Below the pieces are notes generated by a model. That model made no database searches, was not told the origin of the DNA, and was given only the letters and a program-made list of their open reading frames with translations. A program made the position numbers and the translations under genes. From positions 434,001 to 498,000 of the forward strand of contig NZ_AP022671.1 in assembly GCF_011405515.1 (NCBI RefSeq): a stretch of DNA of 64,000 nt. Reading direction: 5' to 3'. Positions 17,038 to 26,441 of the stretch are shown here, piece after piece (within the stretch, counting starts at the first letter, position 1; every line of letters starts with the position of its first letter). This stretch comes from Nitrospira sp. KM1 (GTDB lineage Bacteria; Nitrospirota; Nitrospiria; Nitrospirales; Nitrospiraceae).

Positions 17038-18171
17038 CTAATACAACATCTCGGCTATGCCATCGGCTTGGAGCCTTCCAAATCTGGTGAGTCTTGTGCC
17101 GAGAGGAGTATCTTCGAGCAGGCGTCGATCGTACAGCTCACGCATCACATGCGCGTAGCCGTAATTAGAGACATGCCTGTAAAGACCTTCCGTTGCCACC
17201 CCGCGGAGCAGGCGCAGTCCAAATATCACACGGTCTCGATGCTGCTCTTCAAGAGATAACCGGCACTCCTCTTCAATTGGAAGAACACCGTCGCGAAGAA
17301 CCTGACCGTATTTGCCAAGATCGGCAACATTGCCGAATCTCACGCCGTCGACCAACGATTGCGCGCTGGGGCCCAAGCCCAAATAGTCGCCACCCGTCCA
17401 ATAAAGAAGGTTGTGCCGGCAAGCAAAATCAGGCCGAGCATAATTGGAAATTTCATATCGCTCGAAACCATGGTCTTCCAGAATCGATTGGGCGAGTTCT
17501 TCCATGGCAATTTGAAGCGGTTCGTCGGCGACCTTGGCGAGGTTCATACGAACCTGGCGGGCCAAAGGAGTTCCTGCCTCGATCGTCAATGCATAGCAAG
17601 ACAAGTGACTCGCGCCAGTATCTAAGCAGCCCCTGAGACTACTCCGCCAACTTTCGACAGTTTGTCCCGGCAGACCGAACATCAGATCGAGATTCACGTT
17701 CATGATGCCGGCTTTGTAGGCATGGATGACGGCTCGAACCGTTTGGGATTCGTCACCGGGTCGGCCGACTGCCCGTAACTCATCGTTCTCCATGGACTCG
17801 GCACCGAAACTGACTCTGGTGACGCCCGCGTCAGCAAGACCCAGAAGATAGTCGCGGGTGACCGTTCCAGGATGCGCTTCCACGGTGATCTCGCACATCG
17901 GTTCAAGGATGAATCGTTTGCGCACTTCTTCCAGGATCGCGGTCAGTTGCCCACATGAAAGCACTGTCGGCGTGCCTCCGCCCACATACACGGATTGAAG
18001 GATCCGGCCCCCGAGGCGCTCTCCATCCGCATGGATCGCCATTTCCTTTTTCAGCGCATTGAGGAAGGCCGCTGCGGCCTGTTCCCGATGAATCTCGAGG
18101 TAAAATGCGCAGAAGTCGCACCGTTGGCGACAAAATGGAATGTGAATGTACAGACCGACCGGATGGATCAT
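17038..18171 (-). CDS. hemW: HemW-like radical SAM protein
   Basis: The 377-residue protein starts with LYIHIPFC, followed by the CxxxCxxC cluster motif (CRQRCDFC) that binds a 4Fe-4S cluster, then GGGTPTVL, as in HemW. HemW is a heme-binding protein that helps heme insertion and is often misnamed coproporphyrinogen oxidase; true HemN needs extra N-terminal residues. The C-terminal winged-helix part is present (LSLEEQHRDRVIFGLRLL). Its ATG overlaps the stop of the small gene at 18168 (ATGA). Confidence 0.9.
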   Translation of the reverse strand: MIHPVGLYIHIPFCRQRCDFCAFYLEIHREQAAAAFLNALKKEMAIHADGERLGGRILQSVYVGGGTPTVLSCGQLTAILEEVRKRFILEPMCEITVEAHPGTVTRDYLLGLADAGVTRVSFGAESMENDELRAVGRPGDESQTVRAVIHAYKAGIMNVNLDLMFGLPGQTVESWRSSLRGCLDTGASHLSCYALTIEAGTPLARQVRMNLAKVADEPLQIAMEELAQSILEDHGFERYEISNYARPDFACRHNLLYWTGGDYLGLGPSAQSLVDGVRFGNVADLGKYGQVLRDGVLPIEEECRLSLEEQHRDRVIFGLRLLRGVATEGLYRHVSNYGYAHVMRELYDRRLLEDTPLGTRLTRFGRLQADGIAEMLY

Positions 18172-18440
18172 GTCAGGATGTTGAATGGTTGTGGCTCTCC
18201 GTAATCCCGCGCCAGAACGATCTCCACCTCGTCAGCAGGAGACGCTCCGCGATTTCGGATCCTCGATTTCCACGACGGATGCCGGCGGAGGGACTCAAAT
18301 ATCAGCTTCATGAGTTCAGGCTTGATTCGCGCTTCCCATTCCTGAAGCCAAACAAGATTGTCCACGTCACCCTCATAATCATCCGGGAAGGAGGCTTCGA
18401 GAGTAAACCTCATGAGAAATGTTTTTTCTTCCTGATACAT
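18168..18440 (-). CDS. Hypothetical protein, 90 residues, upstream of hemW
   Basis: The product contains a region rich in acidic and aromatic residues (PDDYEGDVDNLVWLQEWEARIKP). The ATG at 18440 has GGAG 7 bp upstream; a longer form from 18470 lacks one. It overlaps hemW by 4 bp, so the two are probably translated together. No family was recognised. Confidence 0.55.
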   Translation of the reverse strand: MYQEEKTFLMRFTLEASFPDDYEGDVDNLVWLQEWEARIKPELMKLIFESLRRHPSWKSRIRNRGASPADEVEIVLARDYGEPQPFNILT

Positions 18441-18509
18441 TATGGTACTCCAGAGGATTGCGAAGCCCAAAGCCCGCTTTTATAATACGCTCACGAAAGG
18501 AGTTCACCC

Positions 18510-18734
18510 ATGCCCATATTCGAATATGTGTGTCGCGAATGCAATCACCGGTTTGAGTTGCTTGTCCAGACCTCAACCAACGCCGCGTGTCCGCAATGTC
18601 AAACGACCAGTCTCGACAAGCAGTTCTCTGCATTTGGCGTCGGCGCAACCGGAAGCTGGACCCCTGCGGGCGGTTCCGGCGCTTGTGGCAGTTGCGGGGA
18701 TCCTCGAGGCCCGGGATCCTGTTCAAGGAATTGA
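18510..18734 (+). CDS. FmdB-family zinc-ribbon protein
   Basis: The 74-residue protein begins MPIFEYVCREC and has CPQC after 20 residues, the zinc ribbon of FmdB-type regulatory proteins. The C-terminal part is Gly/Ser/Cys-rich with CGSC. An AAGGAG site lies 7-8 bp before the ATG. Its stop overlaps the next gene's possible TTG start. Confidence 0.85.
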   Translation: MPIFEYVCRECNHRFELLVQTSTNAACPQCQTTSLDKQFSAFGVGATGSWTPAGGSGACGSCGDPRGPGSCSRN

Positions 18735-18736
18735 CC

Positions 18737-19054
18737 GTGGATGCCGAGGAGCAGGTTATTCAACGAGCCATCTCGATGATCGCCCAGTCCGATCCAATTG
18801 TGAAATTGCTCCAGCAGGTCCGTCAAGGCAAGATGAAACCCACCGATGCGGGATTAAAAGCCATCACGGAATCCTGGTTGTCCACATACAAGAAGGTCAT
18901 TCAGGAGCAACCCCTCACCGGAACGGCCCTGAAGCGGATCGATCCCACACCCCGGCTCGACCTCATTATCCAGGCGGGCATCATATCAGGCGATCATCCG
19001 GCCGTGAGCGCGCTGCAGGAAAGTTTCCGGCAGGTTTCCAAACTCCCAAGTTAG
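18737..19054 (+). CDS. Hypothetical protein, 105 residues
   Basis: GTG at 18737 has AAGGA 6-7 bp upstream and was chosen; a TTG at 18731 overlaps the FmdB stop and is an alternative. The product is helical (EEQVIQRAISMIAQSDPIVKLLQQV) with no known motif. It is probably in an operon with the FmdB-like protein and the exported protein that follows after 8 bp. Confidence 0.5.
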   Translation: MDAEEQVIQRAISMIAQSDPIVKLLQQVRQGKMKPTDAGLKAITESWLSTYKKVIQEQPLTGTALKRIDPTPRLDLIIQAGIISGDHPAVSALQESFRQVSKLPS

Positions 19055-19062
19055 CCTTCATC

Positions 19063-19725
19063 ATGCGACGCTTGTGCTGGATTGTCGGCCCGCTCGTGCT
19101 GCTGATGGCGCACTCACAAAGCTGGGCCCAGGATCTGGTCACCACAGGACCGCTCCACGGCTCTTCTTCTGAAAAAGTCGGAACTGTTTTCCCGTCTGGA
19201 ACGCACATGCTCCTCGATGCGTTGTCGATCGAGGAATTTCTCAAGGAACTTGATGAGAGCCCGCCGGATTGGCCAGCCGTGTATGGCCACGGGCATCATG
19301 ACCCGGGACATGACGACCGCTTGTTCGACTTGAATCGGAAACGAGACGCGAAGCGGGAAGGTCGAGCGGTCCTCTCATGGCACATCGCCTTCGCCTGGCT
19401 TGGCGAACTGTCGAACTTCGATGACAGGTTGAGACAATACGCGGTCTCCCTGGGACCGAAGTTCGTTTCGACGGCATGGGGCGTCGTTCGCTTCAAACCC
19501 GAGGACGTGCCCGCAAACTTACGCGTCACGCTTTCGACTTCGGATCAGGAACGTTTGCGCGTGAAACAGGAGAATGGATCTCCTTTTGAGATCGAAGTCA
19601 TTATGTCCGGACGTCTCGTTCCGGATGAATCGATCGTCTACGATTTTTCCCACGAGGAAGAGGGGGGAGGCCTCATCATGCCGGTGGTGCGAATCGAGCA
19701 GATTGCGTATTTCTCCATCCAATAA
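19063..19725 (+). CDS. Exported protein with a His/Asp-rich stretch
   Basis: The 220-residue product has a signal peptide (hydrophobic residues 5-16, cleavage after SWAQ) and a short GHGHHDPGHDD stretch near residues 75-85 that could bind metal ions. The rest is beta-rich. The same frame is open far upstream, but the signal peptide and the position after the previous stop support the ATG at 19063. No family was recognised. Confidence 0.6.
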   Translation: MRRLCWIVGPLVLLMAHSQSWAQDLVTTGPLHGSSSEKVGTVFPSGTHMLLDALSIEEFLKELDESPPDWPAVYGHGHHDPGHDDRLFDLNRKRDAKREGRAVLSWHIAFAWLGELSNFDDRLRQYAVSLGPKFVSTAWGVVRFKPEDVPANLRVTLSTSDQERLRVKQENGSPFEIEVIMSGRLVPDESIVYDFSHEEEGGGLIMPVVRIEQIAYFSIQ

Positions 19726-19947
19726 ATCCAATCCGATACGTACATCTACGATCGGACCACTCCTTCACGGCTCATACCATATCCGAACGCTCTCCGTGCA
19801 AAATTCTACAATGACTTCCGCCGGCGAAATTATGTCGCTGGTGGCGATCAAAAAGTATCTGGTCTTCAAGATCTTATGAACCCAGCCTGTTATTTTATCC
19901 GTTTATGAGAAGGCATATGACTTGCTGTTTTGCCGCCGCCGGGACGC

Positions 19948-22155
19948 ATGAGATCAGACTTCATACCATTATCAGGCCTCGTGAGTCGCCTCATTGTACT
20001 CAGCGTGACATTTTGTCTCGCTGTTCAATTGACGGGTATGCCCGGGACAGAGACACACCTCGCTTGGGCCGACGACGATGTCGGCCGGCATAGCCTCCTC
20101 AAGTCGCTCGACAATTCGGGCAATCCCGTTACTCTTCGAGGCGCCATGGGAAGCGTTGCACATGAACAGCGACAAATCGTCAAACAACGCGAGACAAAAT
20201 CTCGGCGATTGATGAAGAGGCGTTCGCAGAGTTCCACCGGAAGTACGACTCGGAGTATTCCACCCTCTGACCGCGCTTCTTCGCTGCCTGTCCGTGAACC
20301 TGGTGCCCCTTTATTAACAAAGGAGTCTTCAAGCGCCTCACAAGCCTCTGCGCTCGAAGGATCAATCGGCAGTTCTCTGCGATCGATGGCTGGTGTGGCC
20401 GTCGTAGCCCCGACAATTCCTCTCTCTTCATCGTTGCCGAGCCTCGCAAACTCTGCGGGAACCACCGCCTCCAATGCGGCAGCGGCCACAGGAACAGGAA
20501 CTACAAGCGGACATCCTCGCGGGCGATCCTTTCGGAGCCTGATGCAACAAGTTCCTGCGATATCACAGCTGATCACAGGTGCCCCCCTCATTCCTGAAGA
20601 TCCCATTGCTGCGCTGCCTCCCCCGCTCGCCGCACCGCAGGGTGGCCTTCCCGACCTTCCGGCGAATTGGTTCGCGTATCATGTATTGAATCGTCTGGCC
20701 TATGGGGGAACTCCCAACCAACTGAACATGGCAGCCTCGTTGAAAACCGCAGTGGAAGCTCATGCGTGGTCTACCGCATTCATGAAAGAGCAGTTGGAAT
20801 TGGACCCCACGAAACCCTGGCCCACGAATCTGCACGACACAGGAGCCTTGCCTGCGCCTATAGCGATTCAAGACGTCCTCACCGATGCGCTGATTGCAGC
20901 AGACAAAGGGGATTGGATGCAGGAGGTGAGCGACTCCTCAATTCTCACACCGAGCTTCATTCAACTTCAGGATCTCGACCTTCTCAGGAAAATACACAGC
21001 CGCCGCCAATTGAAAGAGAAGATGACCTATTTCTGGGACAATCATTTCAACACCAACTATCGCTCGCATGCTAAGGGGCAGTACGAGTTGCAGGAAAATG
21101 AAGCCTTCCGCAGACATGCATTCGGCAAGTTCCTGGATCTGCTGCTCGCAAGCGGCAAAAGTCCCGCCATGATGATCTACCTCAATACCGACGTGAACGT
21201 GAAGGAAAATCCGAACGAAAACTATGCCCGCGAAGTGCTGGAACTCCACACGCTCGGTGTCACGACGCAAGGTACTCCGAACGGTTACACCCAAGCCGAC
21301 ATCGTCGAAGCCGCGAAAACCTTCACCGGATGGACCAACACCGCCGACCTTCGCGGAGGCTTTCGTTTCGTGTCGAACCGTCATAGCCCAGGAACGAAAA
21401 CGGTCTTGGGTCAGACCATTTCATTCAGCGGCAGTGGTCCCGGCGAAGGGGAACACGTTTTGACCCTGGCCGCACGCCATCCATCCACCGCCCGCCACCT
21501 GGCCCGAAAACTGTGCGAATATTTCGTCAGCGATTTCCCCTCGGCCGCACTGATCAACGAAACTGCTTCGGTATTCACCGACTCTGGAGGCGACATCAAG
21601 AAAGTTCTCATCTCAATTCTCACCTCGCAGGACTTTTCGAATGCCGTCAATTATCGAGCGCAGATAAAGACTCCATTGGAGTATCTCGTCGGGCTATACC
21701 GGAATCTTGGGGTATGGTCTTCCCGTGACCCATTCAGGGCACGGCTAGTCTCCATCGGTCAGTCCATATATGAATTCGCACCGCCGACGGGATTCAAGGA
21801 GACGGCCATCGAATGGCTCAATACGAACGTGCTGTTTCACGAAACCAGTATGGCCTATGAAACAACCATGGCCGGCTTCGGCTCCGTCATCAAATACGGT
21901 TCGGCCAGCAGCAATGGATCGATTCGAGCGTGGATGGAAGAACTCGAGCTGACGACTGAACCTCAGATCTTGGGATTTCTCACGAACTTGGCAGTGGACC
22001 GCGTCGTCACGTCGACAGAGTACCACCTCTACCTGAGCACCCTGCGGATCGGATTGGGGAGCAACGAGTTCAATATCAAGAGCACGAGCCGCGAAGACGC
22101 GTTGGATCGGACAATGGCCACCATATTAACCAACCCACGTTATCTCTATCAGTGA
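19948..22155 (+). CDS. DUF1800 exported protein
   Basis: The 735-residue protein has a signal-type hydrophobic stretch near residues 12-32, a low-complexity Ser/Ala/Thr region to about 200, and then a DUF1800 domain with characteristic segments: LNRLAYGGTPNQL, MTYFWDNHFN, NENYAREVLELHTLGV and ARKLCEYFVS. DUF1800 genes nearly always precede a DUF1501 gene, as here (25 bp). Function is unknown; a periplasmic or outer-surface role in polymer or surface assembly has been suggested by context only. The start has a weak ribosome site. Confidence 0.85.
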   Translation: MRSDFIPLSGLVSRLIVLSVTFCLAVQLTGMPGTETHLAWADDDVGRHSLLKSLDNSGNPVTLRGAMGSVAHEQRQIVKQRETKSRRLMKRRSQSSTGSTTRSIPPSDRASSLPVREPGAPLLTKESSSASQASALEGSIGSSLRSMAGVAVVAPTIPLSSSLPSLANSAGTTASNAAAATGTGTTSGHPRGRSFRSLMQQVPAISQLITGAPLIPEDPIAALPPPLAAPQGGLPDLPANWFAYHVLNRLAYGGTPNQLNMAASLKTAVEAHAWSTAFMKEQLELDPTKPWPTNLHDTGALPAPIAIQDVLTDALIAADKGDWMQEVSDSSILTPSFIQLQDLDLLRKIHSRRQLKEKMTYFWDNHFNTNYRSHAKGQYELQENEAFRRHAFGKFLDLLLASGKSPAMMIYLNTDVNVKENPNENYAREVLELHTLGVTTQGTPNGYTQADIVEAAKTFTGWTNTADLRGGFRFVSNRHSPGTKTVLGQTISFSGSGPGEGEHVLTLAARHPSTARHLARKLCEYFVSDFPSAALINETASVFTDSGGDIKKVLISILTSQDFSNAVNYRAQIKTPLEYLVGLYRNLGVWSSRDPFRARLVSIGQSIYEFAPPTGFKETAIEWLNTNVLFHETSMAYETTMAGFGSVIKYGSASSNGSIRAWMEELELTTEPQILGFLTNLAVDRVVTSTEYHLYLSTLRIGLGSNEFNIKSTSREDALDRTMATILTNPRYLYQ

Positions 22156-22180
22156 AAGAGACCCAAGGAGAGATCTTGCG

Positions 22181-23578
22181 ATGGCGTTTCACTTAAAAAG
22201 AGATTTGCCCGAACCTTTGCCGGTCTCTGTCGATGAACCGGAACCCTCGTGCAGTTGCTGTGGAGAATCGCTGGCTCTGCTCTCACGCAGAACATTCTTG
22301 CGCCGTGTCGCAGGATCGGCCGGCGCCGCGATGCTCCTCAATCTATTCCCCGGCGCATTTTTCTTCGGCGACACCGCACGCGCGGCAAGCAATTCGGGCA
22401 AGACTTTGGTCGTGGTATTCCTACGCGGCGGCAACGATGGACTCAACACGATTGTGCCCTACAGCGATCCGGAATATTACACCATGCGGCCGCTTGCGAC
22501 GAATGGAGGCATAGGGATTCTGCCGCCAGGGTCCGGGAACGGTTCAGGATTGGACCTTCCCGGAACGGGTTTTGCCATGCACCCTTCCATCCAGCCTTTA
22601 TTGAACCTCTACACAAATGGGACATTGGCAATTGTGACTCGGGCGGGATATCTGGGCTCCACCCAGTCGCATTTTACCGATCAGGATACGATCGAACGGG
22701 GAGTGTATTCTCTACAGGACGGGTGGTTGAATCGTTATCTTCGCGCTGTAGCCGCAGCCGGTCCGTCCAACCTTCGGGCAGCGAGCTTCGGGAGTCAGGT
22801 GGCCGGATCGATGCGAGGGCAGCTCCTAGTCCCTGCCATTTACAACCTTCGCAGTCTCAGTTTTGCCAGGCTCAATGCGGCGAAAGCCTCTCTTCAGACC
22901 AATCTACGTGCCATGTACGGTCAAGATCCCGCTCTCACATCGACCAACCCGTTCAGGACGCTCGTTCACCAGTTGGGGCCTGACATGCTGAATCGCATTG
23001 GAGAGTTGGAGGCGATAGGAGCGGTGAGCCCGCAAAACGGCGCCATCTATCCGAACACCGGCTTTGGAAGCCAGATGAAGGACCTTGCTCATATTATTCG
23101 ATCCGGGCTGGGTTTGGAAGTCGCAACCATCGACATTGGAGGTTGGGACACCCATGAAGATCAAGGCGGAGGAGGCACATTTGCTTTGAACCAGGGAGCT
23201 CGGCTTGCGGACTTGTCAGGCAGTATCCGTGCCTTCTACGATGACCTTGGCCCGCTGATGAACAAGGTTGTGATCGTGACCTGCACCGAATTCGGGAGAA
23301 CAGTCCGACAGAATGCCAGTAAAGGAACCGACCATGCCAAGGCCACCGTGTGGTTCCTGCTTGGCGGATCAGTGAAAGGCGGCCTCTACCATGGAGCCGC
23401 GGGGTGGCCGGCCGCGCTCACTCCTGCAAATCTCGATCAGGGCCGCTACATCGCAGCTACGGTGGAATTTCGCGATATTTTCTCGGATATTTTGACGAAT
23501 CATTTCGGCGCCAGTTCATCGGAGCTTACGGCCGTGCTTCCCGGTCACGTTCATACACCGGTGGGACTGTTCGCCTGA
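22181..23578 (+). CDS. DUF1501 Tat-exported protein
   Basis: The 465-residue protein has a twin-Arg signal (SRRTFLRRVAG, about residues 35-45, then a hydrophobic run) and a DUF1501 body: VVVFLRGGNDGLNT, IDIGGWDTHEDQ, and TEFGRT, all typical of this alkaline-phosphatase-like/sulfatase-like family. Tat export suggests folding with a metal in the cytoplasm. It pairs with the DUF1800 gene. A formylglycine-generating-type gene faces it, but the protein has no clear sulfatase C/SxPxR site, so activation is not implied. Confidence 0.85.
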   Translation: MAFHLKRDLPEPLPVSVDEPEPSCSCCGESLALLSRRTFLRRVAGSAGAAMLLNLFPGAFFFGDTARAASNSGKTLVVVFLRGGNDGLNTIVPYSDPEYYTMRPLATNGGIGILPPGSGNGSGLDLPGTGFAMHPSIQPLLNLYTNGTLAIVTRAGYLGSTQSHFTDQDTIERGVYSLQDGWLNRYLRAVAAAGPSNLRAASFGSQVAGSMRGQLLVPAIYNLRSLSFARLNAAKASLQTNLRAMYGQDPALTSTNPFRTLVHQLGPDMLNRIGELEAIGAVSPQNGAIYPNTGFGSQMKDLAHIIRSGLGLEVATIDIGGWDTHEDQGGGGTFALNQGARLADLSGSIRAFYDDLGPLMNKVVIVTCTEFGRTVRQNASKGTDHAKATVWFLLGGSVKGGLYHGAAGWPAALTPANLDQGRYIAATVEFRDIFSDILTNHFGASSSELTAVLPGHVHTPVGLFA

Positions 23579-24469
23579 TCAATAGGAGTCCTTCGCGCAC
23601 CGGAAACCCGTCCCGCTCGGCCGGCTGTCCATGGTTCCCCAATCGCGATCGGCCGCGCGAAGACTTACGGCTGGTTTGAGCCAAGAGCCGCCTCGCATAG
23701 ACTTAATCGCCCCTCGATCGGGACCGCCAGGATTTGTCAATGGAGCGGATCGATAGTAGTTGGGATCGTACCAGTCCTGAACCCACTCAGCGACGTTGCC
23801 TGCCATGTCGTATATTCCATACGGACTTACGGCAGAGGGAAAACTTCCGACCGGCATGGTCAGGACCTCACCGTTTATGCCTCGGCCTTTGGCGATGGCG
23901 GCGCCTTCACCCTTCATCCAAAAAGCATCCCAGTCGGCGCCGCTGTCAAACTGCACTGTGCGACCGGCCCAATAGCTGGCGCTGTTTCCCATTTGGATGT
24001 CCCAATCATTTCCCCAGGGATACCGTTGCCCTTCCACACCGCGCGCGGCCTTTTCCCATTCGGCTTCTGTGGGAAGGCGTTTACCAATCCAATGACAATA
24101 GGTGTCGGCGTCGGTCCAACTGACATTGAAGACCGGATGACGTTCGACTCCCTCTATTGGAATTCCATCTTTCCAGACCGTCGAAGCCGGTGTGTTGTTT
24201 TCGGGCATCCGATGGCCCGTGGCGCGGACGAAGGCCAGATAGTCTTGATTCGTAGTCTCGTATTGATCGATGAAAAATGCTCCGATGTACACACGCCTCT
24301 GGGGATGCTCGTCCGGCAACCCGTCCTGGCCCGCAGGAGAACCCATGAAGAATTCTCCGGCCGGAACGAGCGCCATACCTTCGGGGACCACTGCGCCGAG
24401 GAGAACGCCAACCCACACGTACAGGCAGAGGAGGGGACAAAGATAGAGCCCCCGGCGCAAGTTAGACAT
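23579..24469 (-). CDS. SUMF1/FGE-domain exported protein
   Basis: The 296-residue protein has a signal-like hydrophobic start (residues 8-27) and a formylglycine-generating-enzyme fold: VPAGEFFMGS near the start, PVFNVSWTDADTYCHWIG, RLPTEAEWEKAARG, and the end RGGSWLKPAVSLRAADRD. Only one Cys (TYCHW) and a terminal CAKD are seen, so true FGE activity, which needs two active-site Cys, is uncertain. Many members are non-catalytic. It overlaps the diiron gene upstream by 8 bp. Confidence 0.85.
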   Translation of the reverse strand: MSNLRRGLYLCPLLCLYVWVGVLLGAVVPEGMALVPAGEFFMGSPAGQDGLPDEHPQRRVYIGAFFIDQYETTNQDYLAFVRATGHRMPENNTPASTVWKDGIPIEGVERHPVFNVSWTDADTYCHWIGKRLPTEAEWEKAARGVEGQRYPWGNDWDIQMGNSASYWAGRTVQFDSGADWDAFWMKGEGAAIAKGRGINGEVLTMPVGSFPSAVSPYGIYDMAGNVAEWVQDWYDPNYYRSAPLTNPGGPDRGAIKSMRGGSWLKPAVSLRAADRDWGTMDSRPSGTGFRCAKDSY

Positions 24470-25223
24470 TGGCTGAGTTTTTCTCGATCCCGCAGGCCTT
24501 CGCGACGGCATCCCGGTATTGAAGCCACAGATCGAGACATGTGCGCAGACAAGACAGCACGGCGCGTTGTTGCGACTGTGTCTTCGCATAATTCACAACC
24601 ATATCGTAGGCATCATGCCGGTGCCCGGCCTCAACCATTTGATGTGCACGAATCAGATCCATCGCTGTCGATGCCACTCCATGATACTTGACCAAAGGAT
24701 GCTGCCGGATGACAGATTCAATCTGTCTCGCCGTCTTGGGCCGGGAAGCTTCCAACAGTTCCTTGCGATCTTTTACGCTTCCTTCTACAAACACCGTCAT
24801 GGTGGCCGCTCCCACGACCCAATCACGATCCATCACGGACCGGTCGAGCCAGTTTCGATACCGGAGGGCGGCGGGCAGCAATGTAATACTCTCGAAATCA
24901 GCGGCGGTAAACCGGAGCCCTTTCATCATGGTCAGAAACAAATCAGGGTGCGAGCGCCCCAAAGACAAACCTCCCGTATCCTCTTCATAGATGTTCTCCG
25001 CGAGCATCCGCCTCACGGGAGAGGGAGGGTTCTGGCCATGGACCCGCGCGAGGAGCACTGGAAAATCTCTTACGTAGACTTCATATTCCTGTTGGAAATG
25101 TCGCTTCAGTTGATGACGCGCGACGGAACCGTTTGCAAACGACGGCCACGCCCAATGATGCTTCCGATCCATGATCGACAACAGTTGCTCCATGAATCGT
25201 GCCCTGTCCCTCTGTGTGTTCAT
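24462..25223 (-). CDS. CADD-like heme-oxygenase-fold diiron protein
   Basis: The 253-residue protein has six likely metal ligands: Glu in NIYEED, His in GRSHPDL, Glu in VFVEGS, and the HxxxExxH set (HQMVEAGH). A Lys (SVKDRKE) lies where CADD has its own. Chlamydial CADD uses a dimetal centre and a self-sacrificed Tyr to supply p-aminobenzoate. It overlaps an FGE-like gene. Alternatives in this fold include PqqC/TenA-type and other HDO enzymes. The ATG at 25223 was chosen over 25241. Confidence 0.7.
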   Translation of the reverse strand: MNTQRDRARFMEQLLSIMDRKHHWAWPSFANGSVARHQLKRHFQQEYEVYVRDFPVLLARVHGQNPPSPVRRMLAENIYEEDTGGLSLGRSHPDLFLTMMKGLRFTAADFESITLLPAALRYRNWLDRSVMDRDWVVGAATMTVFVEGSVKDRKELLEASRPKTARQIESVIRQHPLVKYHGVASTAMDLIRAHQMVEAGHRHDAYDMVVNYAKTQSQQRAVLSCLRTCLDLWLQYRDAVAKACGIEKNSANV

Positions 25224-25273
25224 GCCGGTTGCCTTCCTCATCCGCCTCTCGTTACAATCGGCGAAACTCTGCG

Positions 25274-25558
25274 ATGAAACAAATCACCGTACAGAATCCC
25301 GATGAAATTTTGAATCTCCTGTCAGAGGTGACTCTCCGTGGGTCAGGCTTTGTATCGGAATGTCTGCTCGACTACGTGTTGGATGAAGGATTTACCGAAC
25401 CCATCTATCTCAATGCCAGCGGGGAGGATCCCGACGCCTTCTTCAAAGGGCAATCACCTGCCTGGGCCATTTACCAGATACGTGAATGGAAGCGCGTGTT
25501 AACGATCTCCGGTGGTCCAGGGAAGCAACGTCGCGTCCAAATTACGGAAACTCCCTGA
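25274..25558 (+). CDS. Hypothetical protein, 94 residues
   Basis: This small soluble protein (MKQITVQNPDEILNLL start) has no recognised family. Its ATG is 50 bp from the divergent diiron gene, so it needs a promoter in that gap. It lacks a signal peptide or membrane segment. Confidence 0.5.
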   Translation: MKQITVQNPDEILNLLSEVTLRGSGFVSECLLDYVLDEGFTEPIYLNASGEDPDAFFKGQSPAWAIYQIREWKRVLTISGGPGKQRRVQITETP

Positions 25559-25637
25559 GCCAGTGTATGAAGGATCTGCTGGAAAATCAACGAATCTGCG
25601 CTTCCATTGCCACTGAGATCACTCTGGAGCATACGCA

Positions 25638-25886
25638 ATGAACCATGTTCTCCTCACGAACGCCTACGACGTTTGCGAATTGATCATGCTGCAGAGTCTG
25701 TTGGAGGGAAGCGGCATCGAGTACACCGTACGTCATGCCAACGTCGGAAGTTTGTATCCAGGCATCACTGCCCTCACTCCCCAGGTATTTGTCGGTGCAA
25801 AGGATGTAGAACGGGCGGAGCGTTTGCTGGGCAGACTACGGCTTGCTGTAAGAGATGTTTCTGAGGAGCTCCCGGACAGTTGTTAG
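25638..25886 (+). CDS. DUF2007-like protein
   Basis: The 82-residue protein resembles DUF2007 (putative signal transducing proteins): VLLTNAYDVCELIMLQSLLEGSGIEY, then VFVGAKDVERAERLLGRL. The family has no known catalytic role. Its stop overlaps the stop of the convergent gene at 25883. Confidence 0.7.
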   Translation: MNHVLLTNAYDVCELIMLQSLLEGSGIEYTVRHANVGSLYPGITALTPQVFVGAKDVERAERLLGRLRLAVRDVSEELPDSC

Positions 25887-26308
25887 GTCTGCGGTTTTGG
25901 GAGGTGAGGATTTGAGGGAGCTTGAGTCGGCAGCCGTTCTCCCGGTCCTTGAAACCATCCGCCGATGAGCGTGCCTTCTTCAAAATATAGATAGCGGTGT
26001 TTCACGATCGCCGCATTCTCCCAATCTTCGAAGATCCACTCTTCACGACGAATACCATCCTTGGTGAATGATGTATTGATTGTCTGAGGGCCTCCCCAAG
26101 ACTGGAGGACCTGTTCTTTCGTCATCCCGACCATGACACGGTGCTCGGAAATGTGTTGTTGAAAGTCCGGATCCTTCAACTTCATTGCAAGCGGCCAGAA
26201 CACCATGAGGACAAGGAACAGACCGAGGCCGGTATAGACGAGAACGCGGAACGGCTTCTGTCGGATCAACTCGACTGGCTCCTGCTGTTCACCGGAAGCT
26301 GTGCTCAT
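25883..26308 (-). CDS. BamE/SmpA-like anchored protein
   Basis: The 141-residue protein has one membrane helix (about residues 22-44) and a periplasmic BamE/SmpA-like segment: VMVGMTKEQVLQSWGGPQ, then a strand-rich WIFEDWENA part. SmpA folds usually sit in outer-membrane assembly complexes as lipoproteins, but this one has an N-terminal helix and no lipobox. The stop overlaps the DUF2007 gene end to end, so the two are convergent. Confidence 0.6.
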   Translation of the reverse strand: MSTASGEQQEPVELIRQKPFRVLVYTGLGLFLVLMVFWPLAMKLKDPDFQQHISEHRVMVGMTKEQVLQSWGGPQTINTSFTKDGIRREEWIFEDWENAAIVKHRYLYFEEGTLIGGWFQGPGERLPTQAPSNPHLPKPQT

Positions 26309-26441
26309 GAGAAATCCCTGTGCTCTCCTTGTCCGCTAAGGGGACACGCATGCTAACAACCATCGACCCTTAGCGTCAATATGAACCGGTTCAATATCCA
26401 TTTTGAATCAATAGGATAGAACGTGTCGCTATACTAGTATC

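Noticed and set aside
18442-19062. N-terminal extension of the exported protein at 19063.
   Set aside because: It crosses the FmdB-like gene and the next gene; the signal peptide at 19063 explains the start.
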